This document shows positions 27,527-36,952 of a stretch of DNA of 64,000 bases, one piece after another. The position numbers were made by a program, and so were the translations under genes. Source of the stretch: Nitrospira sp. (lineage in GTDB: Bacteria > Nitrospirota > Nitrospiria > Nitrospirales > Nitrospiraceae). The notes beneath the pieces were generated by a model. The model searched no databases, was not told the DNA's origin, and worked only from the letters and a program-made list of their open reading frames with translations. The stretch's first letter is position 1; each line of letters begins with the position of its first letter. Where the stretch lies: the NCBI GenBank assembly GCA_022843785.1, contig JALHMZ010000004.1, positions 1-64,000 on the forward strand, given 5' to 3'.

Positions 27527-27720
27527 TAGCCCGCATTATTCATGACAGTTCGTCGCGAAATCGCCAAGCCGCGTCGCGAGAGCGGCGCGCGGAGTCCGGA
27601 GGTCCTGAGGCGTACTCATGCAGTACGTCGAAGGACCGAGGGGCGAGCCCGCCGCCCGAAGGCGTGTCGCAGCAGCGGATCGGCGATTGCAGCAGAAGCG
27701 CTCATGAATAATGCGGGCTA
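27527..27720. mobile_element. MITE-like palindromic element, family R1, copy 2
   Basis: A 194-bp element with perfect 19-bp terminal inverted repeats TAGCCCGCATTATTCATGA. Imperfect similarity between the two halves extends to about 55 bp. The central hairpin arms are GGTCC (27601-27605) with GGACC (27633-27637), and GTACT (27612-27616) with AGTAC (27622-27626). The right end forms the TAG stop codon of asd. It is non-coding. Confidence 0.88.
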
Positions 27721-28740
27721 CCCCTTCACCAGACATTCAGCAATCTGAATCGCATTGAGCGCCGCTCCTTTGCGCAGATTGTCGGAGACGACCCAAAGAT
27801 TGAGGCCGTTCGTAATGGATTCGTCCTCGCGCACGCGGCCGATATAGACCTCGTCTTTTCCCGTCGCATCCAGCGGCATCGGATAGAGCTTCTTCACCGG
27901 ATCATCATACACGATCACGCCCGGCATGGCGGCCAATGCCGCCCTCGCCTCATTCGGCTTCAGCGGCCGCTCCAACTCCACGTTGATCGCCTCAGAATGG
28001 CAGCGCAACACCGGCACACGCACGGTCGTCGCCGTTACGCGCAATGCGGGTGTGCCGAGGATCTTCCTGGTTTCCTTCGCAATCTTCACTTCTTCCGAGC
28101 AGTCGCCTCCTTCGTTGAACGAGCCGATCTGCGGCAACAGATTGAAGGCGATCTGATAGGGATAGACCTCCGCCTTGATGTCACGGAACGCCATCAGATC
28201 TTTCGTCTGATCCATCAGCTCATCCATCGCCGCCGCGCCGGTCCCTGACACGGACTGAAACGTGGTCACGACCACGCGCTTTACCCCGGCCGCATCGAGC
28301 AACGGCTTCAAAGCCATGACCAACGGCGTCGTCGTGCAATTGGGGATCGACACAATGCCTCTCGGCATCGCCTTCAATGCCTGGGCATTCACCTCCGGCA
28401 CCACCAGCGGGACGTCCGGCTCCATCCGAAACACCCCGCTGTCGTCGATCACGATGACGCCAGCCGCGCCGAGCCGCCGGCCATAGTCCCGGCTGATCGC
28501 ATCGGTCGCCGAAATCAGCGCGAAATCTACGCCCGCAAACGATGTCTCGGGGGTCAGTTCCTCGATCGTCCATTCCTTGCCCTGACAGGACAACGTCCCT
28601 CCGGCTGAACGCTTCGATGCGAAGAGGCGGAGCGATTCCAGCGGGAATTTCCGTTCTTCCAGAATGTCCAACGTTTCCTTCCCAACGGCGCCGGTCGCGC
28701 CGAGAATCGCCATGACATATTTCGATTTCTTTTTCAGCAT
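27718..28740 (-). CDS. asd: Aspartate-semialdehyde dehydrogenase
   Basis: ASADH, about 340 residues, reduces aspartyl phosphate to the semialdehyde in lysine, methionine, threonine and diaminopimelate synthesis. The N-terminal NADP site is AILGATGAVGKETLDIL. The catalytic cysteine is in SIPNCTTTPLVMAL, and the substrate-binding region has ERPLKPNEARAAL. The start at 28740 (MLKKKSKYVM) replaces a longer open frame from 28938 that runs into NHL coding sequence. The TAG stop is formed by the terminal bases of the adjacent element copy 2. Confidence 0.95.
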   Translation of the reverse strand: MLKKKSKYVMAILGATGAVGKETLDILEERKFPLESLRLFASKRSAGGTLSCQGKEWTIEELTPETSFAGVDFALISATDAISRDYGRRLGAAGVIVIDDSGVFRMEPDVPLVVPEVNAQALKAMPRGIVSIPNCTTTPLVMALKPLLDAAGVKRVVVTTFQSVSGTGAAAMDELMDQTKDLMAFRDIKAEVYPYQIAFNLLPQIGSFNEGGDCSEEVKIAKETRKILGTPALRVTATTVRVPVLRCHSEAINVELERPLKPNEARAALAAMPGVIVYDDPVKKLYPMPLDATGKDEVYIGRVREDESITNGLNLWVVSDNLRKGAALNAIQIAECLVKG

Positions 28741-28754
28741 TGATCCCTGCCTCT

Positions 28755-29972
28755 TTACAGCGCGATTTCTCGAATCCGGTGATTGAATGTATCTGCGATG
28801 ACAAGATGCCCCGCTCCATCTACGATGATGCCGAAGGGGTAATTGAGACTGGCGCTCAACGCTGCCCCCCCATTTCCACCATACCCGGTCGTCCCTATCC
28901 CTGCCACTCGTTCGAGCAGGCCGGTCGTGCAGTCCCACCGGCGAACCAGGTGGTTGTCGGAATCCGTAATGTAGAGATTCCCCTGCCGATCCACCGCCAC
29001 GCCGGACGGTCTGGACAGGCTGGCTGACGGCGATTCTACATCGCCCTGATACCGGTACTCGCCGCCATCCCCCGCGACGGTTCTGATACGTCCGCTGACA
29101 GGATCGATCGCGCGAATCCTCCCATTGAAGGTATCAGCGATAAAGAGCGTGCCGTCTTCCGCAAGCGCCAGACTGCTCGGCCCGGACAGAGCCGCCTCTG
29201 TTGCAGGAATCCCGTCTCCGTTGTACGCGGACGCTCCGGTTCCGGCGACCGTGCGGATAGACCCGGTTTCCAGATCAATCGCCCGCACACGGTTGTTGCT
29301 CTGATCAGCCACGTATAAGATACCCGCATGACTCACGGCCAGCCCCGTTGGTTCATTCAACGCTGCCGCAGCCGCCGGGCCCCCGTCGCCGCCATACCGG
29401 GGTTGACCGGTACCGGCAATGGTGACGATGGTTCCTGTGCCGGCTTCGACACGGCGCACTCGATGGTTCATGGTATCGGCGATATAGAGATGCCCCTGCC
29501 GGTCCACGGCAACCGCCGTTGGAAAATTCAGACAGGCCTCGATAGCCGGCCCGCCATCGCCGCTGAATCTCTTCTTCGCCGCCTCCCCGTTGATGAGATA
29601 TCGAACGGTCCCGCTCACATCCGCCTGCTGCCGATACTTCTGCGTGGCTGCCTGGCCGGCATCGGCAAAGGGATCGTCCTCGATCAACGGCAGCGCAGCC
29701 GCGTCCTGGCGGCCGGGTGCCGGATCGCGCATGCCTCCAGCCGTACCGGCGACAGTCGAGATAATCCCTGTCTCCCGATCGATCCTCCGGATGACGTGAT
29801 TTTCAGAGTCGGCGATGAGCACGTGACCCTGCGCATCGATTGCCGTTCCCTTCGGTTCATTCAGCGCCGCACGAACAGCAGACCCGCCATCGCCTGCATA
29901 CTCAGGCTCGCCGTTTCCGGCAAGGGTTTCAATGATCCCTATGCGAAGACCCGTCGCCATCATCGACACCAC
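28755..29972 (-). CDS. NHL repeat-containing protein
   Basis: A 405-residue beta-propeller protein with about six to seven NHL-type repeats, each with a unit such as GTAIDAQGHVLIADSENHVI, AVAVDRQGHLYIADTMNHRV or IIVDGAGHLVIADTFNHRI, alternating with IVTIAGTGQPRYGGDGGPA-like loops. No signal peptide is visible from this start (GTG at 29972, or ATG at 29963). NHL propellers bind proteins, RNA or small ligands, and the target is unknown. It lies 6 bp after leuB and 14 bp before asd, inside the amino-acid operon. Confidence 0.82.
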   Translation of the reverse strand: MVSMMATGLRIGIIETLAGNGEPEYAGDGGSAVRAALNEPKGTAIDAQGHVLIADSENHVIRRIDRETGIISTVAGTAGGMRDPAPGRQDAAALPLIEDDPFADAGQAATQKYRQQADVSGTVRYLINGEAAKKRFSGDGGPAIEACLNFPTAVAVDRQGHLYIADTMNHRVRRVEAGTGTIVTIAGTGQPRYGGDGGPAAAAALNEPTGLAVSHAGILYVADQSNNRVRAIDLETGSIRTVAGTGASAYNGDGIPATEAALSGPSSLALAEDGTLFIADTFNGRIRAIDPVSGRIRTVAGDGGEYRYQGDVESPSASLSRPSGVAVDRQGNLYITDSDNHLVRRWDCTTGLLERVAGIGTTGYGGNGGAALSASLNYPFGIIVDGAGHLVIADTFNHRIREIAL

Positions 29973-29978
29973 AACGTG

Positions 29979-31052
29979 TTAGCTGAGATTGCGAAGGATC
30001 GCATCCCCCATCTCGGTCGTCCCGACGATCCGGGCACCGGGGCTTTGAATATCTTTGGTCCGATACCCGAGGTCGAGCGTTTTCACGATAGCCTGTTCAA
30101 TGGCCGCCGCTTCCTTCTCCAGCTGAAACGCATAGGACAGCATCATGGCCGCTGAAGCAATCGTCGCGATGGGATTCGCGATGTTCTTCCCGGCAATATC
30201 CGGGGCACTGCCATGGATCGGCTCGAAGAGGCCGACCTTGGCGCCGACACTTGCGGACGGCAACATCCCGATTGAGCCCGTCAGCATCGCCGCCTCGTCG
30301 CTGAGAATGTCTCCGAACATGTTGTTGCACAGAAGCACATCGAACTGGCGCGGATTGCGCACCAACTGCATCGCGGCATTGTCTACATAGATATGCCCCA
30401 GCTCGACATCAGGATACGAGGCGTGGACCTCGATCACCACCTTGCGCCAGAGCTCGGACGATTCCAGGACGTTGGCTTTGTCCACCGACGTGACCTTTTT
30501 CCTCCGCTTTCGCGCAGCCTCGAAAGCCACCTTGGCGATCCGCCTGACTTCTTCCGTCGTGTAAACCTCCGTATTGATGCCCCGCTCTTCGCCGTTTGGT
30601 AATTTCTCAATGCCCTTGGGCTTGCCGAAATAAATTCCGCCTGTGAGTTCCCTGATCACGAGGATATCGATCCCCTCAATCACCTCAGGCTTCAGCGTGG
30701 AGGCGTCGATGAGATTGGGATACACCTTGGCCGGACGAAGGTTCGCATACAGCCCCAAGGCCTCCCGGATTCCGAGTAACGCGCGTTCCGGTCTGAGCGT
30801 GTAATCAAGCCCCTCCCACTTGGGGCCTCCCACCGCCCCCAGCAAGACCGCATCGCTTTGTTTCGCAAGCGCTAACGTGTCATTGGGCAACGGAACTCCC
30901 GCCTTGTCGATCGCCTGTCCGCCGATATCGGCAGACACGAACTGAAACGTATGGTGATACAACTCCCCGATCGCTTTCAAAATCTTCACCGCTTCGGGAA
31001 CGATCTCTCGCCCCACACCGTCACCGGCCAACACCGCAATTTTCGCGTTCAC
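29979..31052 (-). CDS. leuB: 3-Isopropylmalate dehydrogenase
   Basis: LeuB, about 357 residues, oxidises and decarboxylates 3-isopropylmalate in leucine synthesis. The start I prefer is GTG at 31052 ([14 protein letters not shown]), with GGGAGGGG upstream. An ATG at 31073 is inside that leader. Motifs are [45 protein letters not shown] and [20 protein letters not shown]. It follows a cupin gene, with an inverted-repeat segment in the gap. leuC and leuD are not in this window. Confidence 0.96.
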   Translation of the reverse strand: MNAKIAVLAGDGVGREIVPEAVKILKAIGELYHHTFQFVSADIGGQAIDKAGVPLPNDTLALAKQSDAVLLGAVGGPKWEGLDYTLRPERALLGIREALGLYANLRPAKVYPNLIDASTLKPEVIEGIDILVIRELTGGIYFGKPKGIEKLPNGEERGINTEVYTTEEVRRIAKVAFEAARKRRKKVTSVDKANVLESSELWRKVVIEVHASYPDVELGHIYVDNAAMQLVRNPRQFDVLLCNNMFGDILSDEAAMLTGSIGMLPSASVGAKVGLFEPIHGSAPDIAGKNIANPIATIASAAMMLSYAFQLEKEAAAIEQAIVKTLDLGYRTKDIQSPGARIVGTTEMGDAILRNLS

Positions 31053-31079
31053 GCTCCCCTCCCTCTTCCTCAATTCGAT

Positions 31080-31196
31080 GCGGGCTGCTCAGAAGCCATT
31101 TCCTGCGCGCATGCACCGAGCACAGTCCTCGATATCATCATCCCATTAATCCAAGTGCGCGGTGCGCGAGCACGAAGGGCTCTGAGCAGCCCGCTA
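31080..31196. repeat. Inverted-repeat segment between cupin gene and leuB
   Basis: A 117-bp segment with 18-bp inverted ends: GCGGGCTGCTCAGAAGCC on the left, and the complement with one mismatch on the right. The ends resemble those of the 193-bp element at 33184 (both contain GCTGCTCA). Inner GTGC-rich repeats suggest a nested hairpin. The right end merges with the TAG stop codon of the cupin gene. Confidence 0.6.
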
Positions 31197-31556
31197 CTCC
31201 AACACCGTTTCATCTTCGATCCGCCAGGCGGGATCGACCAGACACAGAAATTCAATATCCACCACTCCACTGTTTTCGAGCGACTGTTGCCCTCCGGGAG
31301 GGACATAGATCGTCGTTCCGGCTTCAATCGTCGTCACATAATCATCAAGCGTAAAGCGTCCCTGCCCGGCAATGAAGTAATAGACCTCGGACGAGGTCAG
31401 CATATGCCGCTTCGAGCGTTGGCCGGGAGATAACACCCCGTGCGCAAGGCTATACCCCAGCTTCAGTTGGTGTGTAGTCGGGTGGAGGATCTCTCGCAGG
31501 CGCGTCAGATCACCGGCCAGAAATTCCGGACGATCCGCCAACGTAACCTTGAACAC
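31194..31556 (-). CDS. Cupin domain-containing protein
   Basis: A 120-residue single-domain cupin. The first motif is HGVLSPGQRSKRHMLTSSEVYYFIAG, with a His that could bind metal, and the second is TTIYVPPGGQQSLENSGVVDIEFLCLVDP, where the usual second-motif His is not obvious. The reaction or ligand is unknown. It lies between leuA and leuB on the same strand. The gene ends at a TAG formed by the terminal inverted repeat of the adjacent segment. Confidence 0.8.
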   Translation of the reverse strand: MFKVTLADRPEFLAGDLTRLREILHPTTHQLKLGYSLAHGVLSPGQRSKRHMLTSSEVYYFIAGQGRFTLDDYVTTIEAGTTIYVPPGGQQSLENSGVVDIEFLCLVDPAWRIEDETVLE

Positions 31557-31619
31557 GCACCAACCCCCTTCAGTCGAACAGGCGCCTGGAAAGAGGAAAC
31601 TGTACCGTGGGGGTGCGCA

Positions 31620-33167
31620 TCAAATCAAGTTCACCTTCTGCTCACCTTGAGCTTGTTTCGTCGCCAGATACGCCAGTTTGTTCAATGCGCTCAAATAGGC
31701 GCGAGCCGAGGCCGTGATGATATCAGTATCGGCTCCATGCCCCGAAACCGTCCGGCCGTCTTCCTGAACCCGCACTGAGACCTCGCCCTGCGCATCGGTC
31801 CCGCCGGTGATGGCCTTCACCACATACATCAGCAACGTGCTCTTGGTCTGAGTGATCGCGGCAATCGTGCGATAGACGGCATCCACCGGCCCATCGCCGG
31901 TCCCGGTCTGGGCGATGACTGTGCCGTCGATTTCCAGTTCGACCGCCGCCGTCGGGACTCGATCCGTTCCGCTCGAAATGTGCATAGACTTCAGGATGAT
32001 CCGCTCCGCCATCTTAGCCAATTCTTCCGACACAATGACTTCGAGGTCTTCTTCGAAAATTTCTTTCTTTTGATCGGCCAACTTCTTGAACCGTTCGAAC
32101 GCATGGTTGATCTCGTCTTCGGTCAGCGTGTACCCCAATTCGACCAACCGCTGCCGAAATGCGTGACGGCCGGACAACTTGCCCATCACCATCTTGCTCT
32201 CGACGAGACCGACCGACTCCGGCCTCATAATTTCGTAGGTCGTTTTGTCTTTAAGCAGACCGTCCTGGTGAATGCCGGAGGTATGCGCAAACGCGTTGGC
32301 GCCCACGATGGCTTTGTTCGGCTGCACGACCATGCCCGTGATCTTGCTGACCAGACGGCTGGCTTTGGCAATCTCTTCGGTCCGGATCTTGGTGTCGGCG
32401 CCATAGAAGTCCTTTCTCGTTCGAAGCCCCATGACGATTTCTTCCAACGAGGTATTCCCCGCGCGCTCTCCGATTCCGTTGATCGTGCACTCCACCTGCC
32501 CGGCCCCATTGACGATCGCCGCCAGGCTGTTGGCCACGGCGACACCCAAATCATTGTGGCAATGGACTGAGATAACCGCCTGCTTGGCATTGGGCACCCT
32601 GTCGCAAATCCCTTTGATCAACGCGCCGAACTCTTGCGGGACCGCATAGCCGACCGTATCGGGGATATTCACGGTGCCGGCCCCGGCCGCGATAACGGCT
32701 TCAATCACCTCGTACAAATAGGCCGGATCGGAACGGCTGGCATCCATCGGCGAGAACTCCACGTCGTCGACATAGCCCCGCGCCCGCTGGACCATCTCGA
32801 CCGCGCGCTGCTTGGCCTCTTCGCGGGTCATCCGAAACTGATGCTTCAAGTGGATGTCCGAGGTTGAGAGGAACGTATGGATACGGACCTTCGGCGCCCC
32901 CTTCAATGCCTCCCAGGCCCGGTCGATATCTTCCGGACGAGCCCGCGCCAGGCTGCAAATCGTCGGCCCCTCCACCTCCTGAGCGATACGCCGCACGGCT
33001 TCAAAATCACCGGGCGAACTGTACGCAAACCCCGCTTCAATGATATCGACCCCAAGACGCGCCAGTTGCTTGGCAACCATGACTTTCTCTTCTACATTCA
33101 TACTGGCGCCCGGCGACTGCTCGCCGTCGCGCAACGTCGTATCGAAAATTCGTATCATCCGTGTCAT
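31620..33167 (-). CDS. leuA: 2-Isopropylmalate synthase
   Basis: LeuA type 1, 515 residues, condenses acetyl-CoA with 2-oxoisovalerate as the committed step of leucine synthesis. The N-terminal TIM barrel shows [16 protein letters not shown], the metal-binding [18 protein letters not shown] and NGIGERAGN. The C-terminal LeuA regulatory domain (about 395-510) includes [16 protein letters not shown] and confers leucine feedback. The ribosome binding site GGAGGT is 5 bases before the ATG. Expression is likely controlled by the T-box leader upstream. Confidence 0.97.
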   Translation of the reverse strand: MTRMIRIFDTTLRDGEQSPGASMNVEEKVMVAKQLARLGVDIIEAGFAYSSPGDFEAVRRIAQEVEGPTICSLARARPEDIDRAWEALKGAPKVRIHTFLSTSDIHLKHQFRMTREEAKQRAVEMVQRARGYVDDVEFSPMDASRSDPAYLYEVIEAVIAAGAGTVNIPDTVGYAVPQEFGALIKGICDRVPNAKQAVISVHCHNDLGVAVANSLAAIVNGAGQVECTINGIGERAGNTSLEEIVMGLRTRKDFYGADTKIRTEEIAKASRLVSKITGMVVQPNKAIVGANAFAHTSGIHQDGLLKDKTTYEIMRPESVGLVESKMVMGKLSGRHAFRQRLVELGYTLTEDEINHAFERFKKLADQKKEIFEEDLEVIVSEELAKMAERIILKSMHISSGTDRVPTAAVELEIDGTVIAQTGTGDGPVDAVYRTIAAITQTKSTLLMYVVKAITGGTDAQGEVSVRVQEDGRTVSGHGADTDIITASARAYLSALNKLAYLATKQAQGEQKVNLI

Positions 33168-33183
33168 GATTGACCTCCAATCA

Positions 33184-33376
33184 CAAGCTGCTCAAAAAGT
33201 CCTTCCAGCAAGGCCGCAAGGAGTGAGAACCCCGAGGAGGTACATACCAAGCTTCGCTTGAACCGCTCGCTTTGATCACATGCGAGCGGATAAGTACCTT
33301 TCCTCCAGGAACCAATCCCCTCGTTGAGGGGTTCGAACGACTGAGAACGCAGCGGGAAGGCTTTTTCAGCAGCTTG
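33184..33376. mobile_element. Inverted-repeat element in the leuA leader (family R4)
   Basis: A 193-bp element with inverted ends CAAGCTGCTCAAAAAGTCCTTCC / complement of the right end with two differences (a G/C change and an indel). Nested inside are AGGTAC (33238) with GTACCT (33294), and an 8-bp perfect stem, CCGCTCGC (33263-33270) with GCGAGCGG (33282-33289). It lies between the T-box terminator and the leuA ribosome binding site, so it is part of the regulated mRNA. Size and nested architecture resemble element family R1, although sequence differs. Confidence 0.68.
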
Positions 33377-33377
33377 C

Positions 33378-33422
33378 AAAAACACAAAAGCCCTCATCCC
33401 TCATAAGTCAGGGACGAAGGCT
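33378..33422 (-). terminator. T-box leader terminator
   Basis: A 13-bp stem (AGCCTTCGTCCCT with AGGGATGAGGGCT, two G-U pairs) and an 8-base loop, followed by TTTTGTGTTTTT on the minus strand. The 5' arm contains CGTCCCT, the standard sequence that pairs with the T-box in the alternative antiterminator. Confidence 0.88.
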
Positions 33423-33641
33423 CGACGCACTTCGTGGTACCACCCTGTTTCAGCTCCAAACAACTCGGCGTTGTTCAGAACCCTTCATTCAGCCCGTCAC
33501 GTGGGCAACACGGAACCCACGACTCAGCGTTCATGGATTCAGGCTCGGAGGCGAGTTCGGCAATACCTGGGCTGGTTCGCACCGTCCACCAGCTCTCTCA
33601 TATCCAGGCGCTTTGCCTACTACTCCTCGTCACAGCCGCTC
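33378..33641 (-). promoter_or_regulatory. Leucine-type T-box riboswitch upstream of leuA
   Basis: The T-box sequence AGGGTGGTACCACG is at 33433-33446. The Stem I region has GACGAGGAGTAG, AGAGAGCTGGTGGACGGTGC, GAACCAGC and CCGAACTCGCCTCCGAGCC, the normal layout of these leaders. The codon in the expected specifier position is CTC (33553-33555, read on the minus strand), which encodes leucine and matches leuA. Uncharged tRNA-Leu should stabilise the antiterminator and permit leuA transcription. T-boxes are mainly Firmicute elements, though leuA T-boxes have been reported in some other phyla. The 5' end is approximate, set by the base of Stem I, and no promoter was identified between pssA and this leader. 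Confidence 0.88.
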
Positions 33642-33678
33642 AGAACTTCTATCTCGCGCGCGTCAATGCCGGGATACC

Positions 33679-34485
33679 CTACGGCTTCGGCTCAAGCGAC
33701 GGCACGTCTGTTTTCGCCGGGCCCTTCTTCCCCATCGCCTGCGCAACCAGCCAGAATAAGCGCTCAACAGGCCCCATCAACGCATAGCCGGCAAAGATGG
33801 CGAAGAGCATAACTTGAGGCCAGGCCGCCACCATCATCAACGTGAGGATACCCCAGACCAAATAGGTAATCTGCTGATGCCCCTTGAATTTGAGGTCTTT
33901 GAAACTCCGGTACTTGATCGTACTGACCATCAGGAACGACAACGCCAGGGTGACGATCAGAACGAAAATCGGCTTGACGTCCGCTCCCATTCGAACGGTG
34001 TAGTGATCGAACACGACCAGCGACGCCACGACTCCAGCTGCCGCGGGAATGGCCAGGCCGGTAAAGTACTTGCCGTCGGACTGGGTCACGGTCGAATTGA
34101 ACCGAGCCAGCCGCACCGCGCCCATCGCCACATAGGCGAACATGACCGCCACCCCGAACGATCCCTGCCCGCTCAACGCCCAGGAGTAGATGAGGAGCCC
34201 CGGCGCGACGCCGAACGACACGACATCGGATAACGAGTCATACTCCAACCCGAAATGGCTCGTGCTGTTGGTCAATCTGGCCGACTTGCCGTCGAGGACA
34301 TCGAACACCATCGCAACGAGAATCGCGATGGCCGCCGTCAGGTAGTCGCCGTTGAACACCGAAAGAATCGCGTAGACTCCGCACAACAAATTGCCGGTCG
34401 TGAAAAGATTGGGGATCAGATGCATGGCTGCCTTGCGCTGTTTGCTGCCTTTGGCGAACGAGTTTTTGAACGCAGCGGTTTTCAT
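33679..34485 (-). CDS. pssA: CDP-diacylglycerol--serine O-phosphatidyltransferase
   Basis: Membrane enzyme of 268 residues making phosphatidylserine from CDP-diacylglycerol and serine. The CDP-alcohol phosphotransferase motif spans FDVLDGKSARLTNSTSHFG to YDSLSD, with the spaced Asp and Gly residues. About seven to eight hydrophobic helices follow, and the start LIPNLFTTGNLLCG is typical. Its ATG at 34485 overlaps the end of psd by four bases, so the synthase and decarboxylase are coupled. The leuA T-box starts about 40 bp after its stop codon. Confidence 0.93.
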   Translation of the reverse strand: MKTAAFKNSFAKGSKQRKAAMHLIPNLFTTGNLLCGVYAILSVFNGDYLTAAIAILVAMVFDVLDGKSARLTNSTSHFGLEYDSLSDVVSFGVAPGLLIYSWALSGQGSFGVAVMFAYVAMGAVRLARFNSTVTQSDGKYFTGLAIPAAAGVVASLVVFDHYTVRMGADVKPIFVLIVTLALSFLMVSTIKYRSFKDLKFKGHQQITYLVWGILTLMMVAAWPQVMLFAIFAGYALMGPVERLFWLVAQAMGKKGPAKTDVPSLEPKP

Positions 34486-35132
34486 CGCAGCTCTCCTATG
34501 ACGGTTTCTCCGCCCTTCACATGATCGCCGATTGCCACGCGCAAGCTCGTGCCGATCGGAAGAAATGTGTCCATTCGTGACCCGAACCGGATCAATCCGA
34601 ATCGTTCGCCCCTCACCGCCGGGTCCTTAGGAGACGCCCAACAGACGATGCGACGGGCAATCAGCCCAGCCACTTGCACGCACAACACTTTGATACCTTC
34701 GGTCGTTCGAATCATCAGCGCATTCTGCTCGTTTCTCAACGTCGCTTCCGGCCTGCTGGCAACCAAAAACGCCCCAGGCTGATATTGAACATCTTCGACC
34801 GTCCCATCGCAGGGCATCCGGTTGATATGCACATTGAACACATTCAAGAATATCGTCACGCGAACCGCACGATCCTTCAGATACCTGGGCTCGAATTCCT
34901 CCTCGATGGCAATGACTTTCCCATCACCGGAAGCCACGACGAGGTGCGGGTCCCTGGGAATGACTCTGGCCGGATTGCGGAAGAACCACGCGACAAAGAT
35001 CGTGAGTAATGCCGCGCCGACCGCCGGGACCACCCAGCCCAGCCACCCTGCCAACAGGGTAACGCCGGCAGGAACCGCGATGAAAGGAATTCCTTCTTTG
35101 GCGAACGGGACGCCAACGGCACGATCGACCAC
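34482..35132 (-). CDS. psd: Phosphatidylserine decarboxylase proenzyme
   Basis: PSD of 216 residues, converting phosphatidylserine to phosphatidylethanolamine. It is the short, soluble-type form with two N-terminal hydrophobic segments. The self-cleavage site that creates the pyruvoyl group is the Gly-Ser of IRFGSRMDTFLP, near the C-terminus. HINRMPCDGTVEDVQYQPG is a family signature. The start codon is GTG at 35132 with GGAGGTATC upstream. A terminator lies just before the gene, separating it from ilvC. Confidence 0.93.
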   Translation of the reverse strand: MVDRAVGVPFAKEGIPFIAVPAGVTLLAGWLGWVVPAVGAALLTIFVAWFFRNPARVIPRDPHLVVASGDGKVIAIEEEFEPRYLKDRAVRVTIFLNVFNVHINRMPCDGTVEDVQYQPGAFLVASRPEATLRNEQNALMIRTTEGIKVLCVQVAGLIARRIVCWASPKDPAVRGERFGLIRFGSRMDTFLPIGTSLRVAIGDHVKGGETVIGELR

Positions 35133-35145
35133 GATACCTCCTGCG

Positions 35146-35185
35146 AAAAAGAAGGCCGGTCGGATGAATCACATGGGAGACCGGC
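35146..35185 (-). terminator. Terminator between ilvC and psd
   Basis: On the minus strand, GCCGGTC (from 35185) pairs with GACCGGC (ending at 35155), followed by CTTCTTTTT. It lies after ilvC and before the psd ribosome binding site, so it likely ends the ilvBNC transcript. Confidence 0.7.
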
Positions 35186-35267
35186 AAGAACCGCAGCTCA
35201 CGGCGCACCTACTTCCGCCAGTGTATACGAGAGCTGTCGAACAAACCACTCAAGATCTATTATGTCG

Positions 35268-36305
<1,038 letters not shown>

Positions 36306-36340
36306 CTATTCTTTACCACTTGTATGACCCACGGCATTTG

Positions 36341-36859
36341 CTACTCGCGGGCGACCTTTTTCGTTTGCACGGAAACCGGACGAACCGGTTCGCGGGCCAC
36401 GGCCACTCGACCGGTGCGGACCAATTCCTTAATCCCAAGAGGCTGCAGCAGATTGATGATCGCCCCAATCTTTTTGGGATCACCGGATACTTCAATCGTA
36501 TAGGTGCCCGGTGTGGAGTCGATGACGTTGGCCCGGAAAATGTCCACGATCCTAAGCGCTTCCGCCCGATCCGCATCCTTTGTGTGCACCTTGATGATGG
36601 CCGTTTCCCGAGAGACAAACTCCGTCTCGTTCAGGTCCACCACTTTGATGACGTCGATCAGCTTGTTGAGTTGCTTGACGATCTGTTCAATGATCCGTTC
36701 ATCGCCCGACGTCACGATCGTCATCTGCGACATGGAAGGATCGAGTGTGGGGGCGACCGAAAGGCTCTCGATGTTGAACCCCCGTCCGCTAAATAGTCCC
36801 GCAACACGGGACAGGACGCCGAACTTATTTTCAACCGTCACCGAAATAATGTGTTCCAT
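36341..36859 (-). CDS. ilvN: Acetolactate synthase small subunit
   Basis: Regulatory subunit of 172 residues for acetohydroxyacid synthase. The N-terminal ACT domain starts ISVTVENKFGVLSRVAGLF, with GRGFNIESLSV, typical of IlvN/IlvH. A second ACT-like half follows (ETAIIKVHTKDADRAEALR). It confers valine sensitivity and activates IlvB, the next gene upstream. A 93-bp gap separates the two genes. Confidence 0.95.
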   Translation of the reverse strand: MEHIISVTVENKFGVLSRVAGLFSGRGFNIESLSVAPTLDPSMSQMTIVTSGDERIIEQIVKQLNKLIDVIKVVDLNETEFVSRETAIIKVHTKDADRAEALRIVDIFRANVIDSTPGTYTIEVSGDPKKIGAIINLLQPLGIKELVRTGRVAVAREPVRPVSVQTKKVARE

Positions 36860-36952
36860 ATCAATACGAAGAGCTTATCGCTTATAGCATGTGGCACAAA
36901 CTTGAAATCAGACGTTCGTGCTATCGGCAATACGCCATAGGCTCTGATCCTC

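Noticed and set aside
33434..33812. Plus-strand open frames over the leuA leader
   Set aside because: They overlap the T-box leader and pssA end in antisense and have no family similarity.
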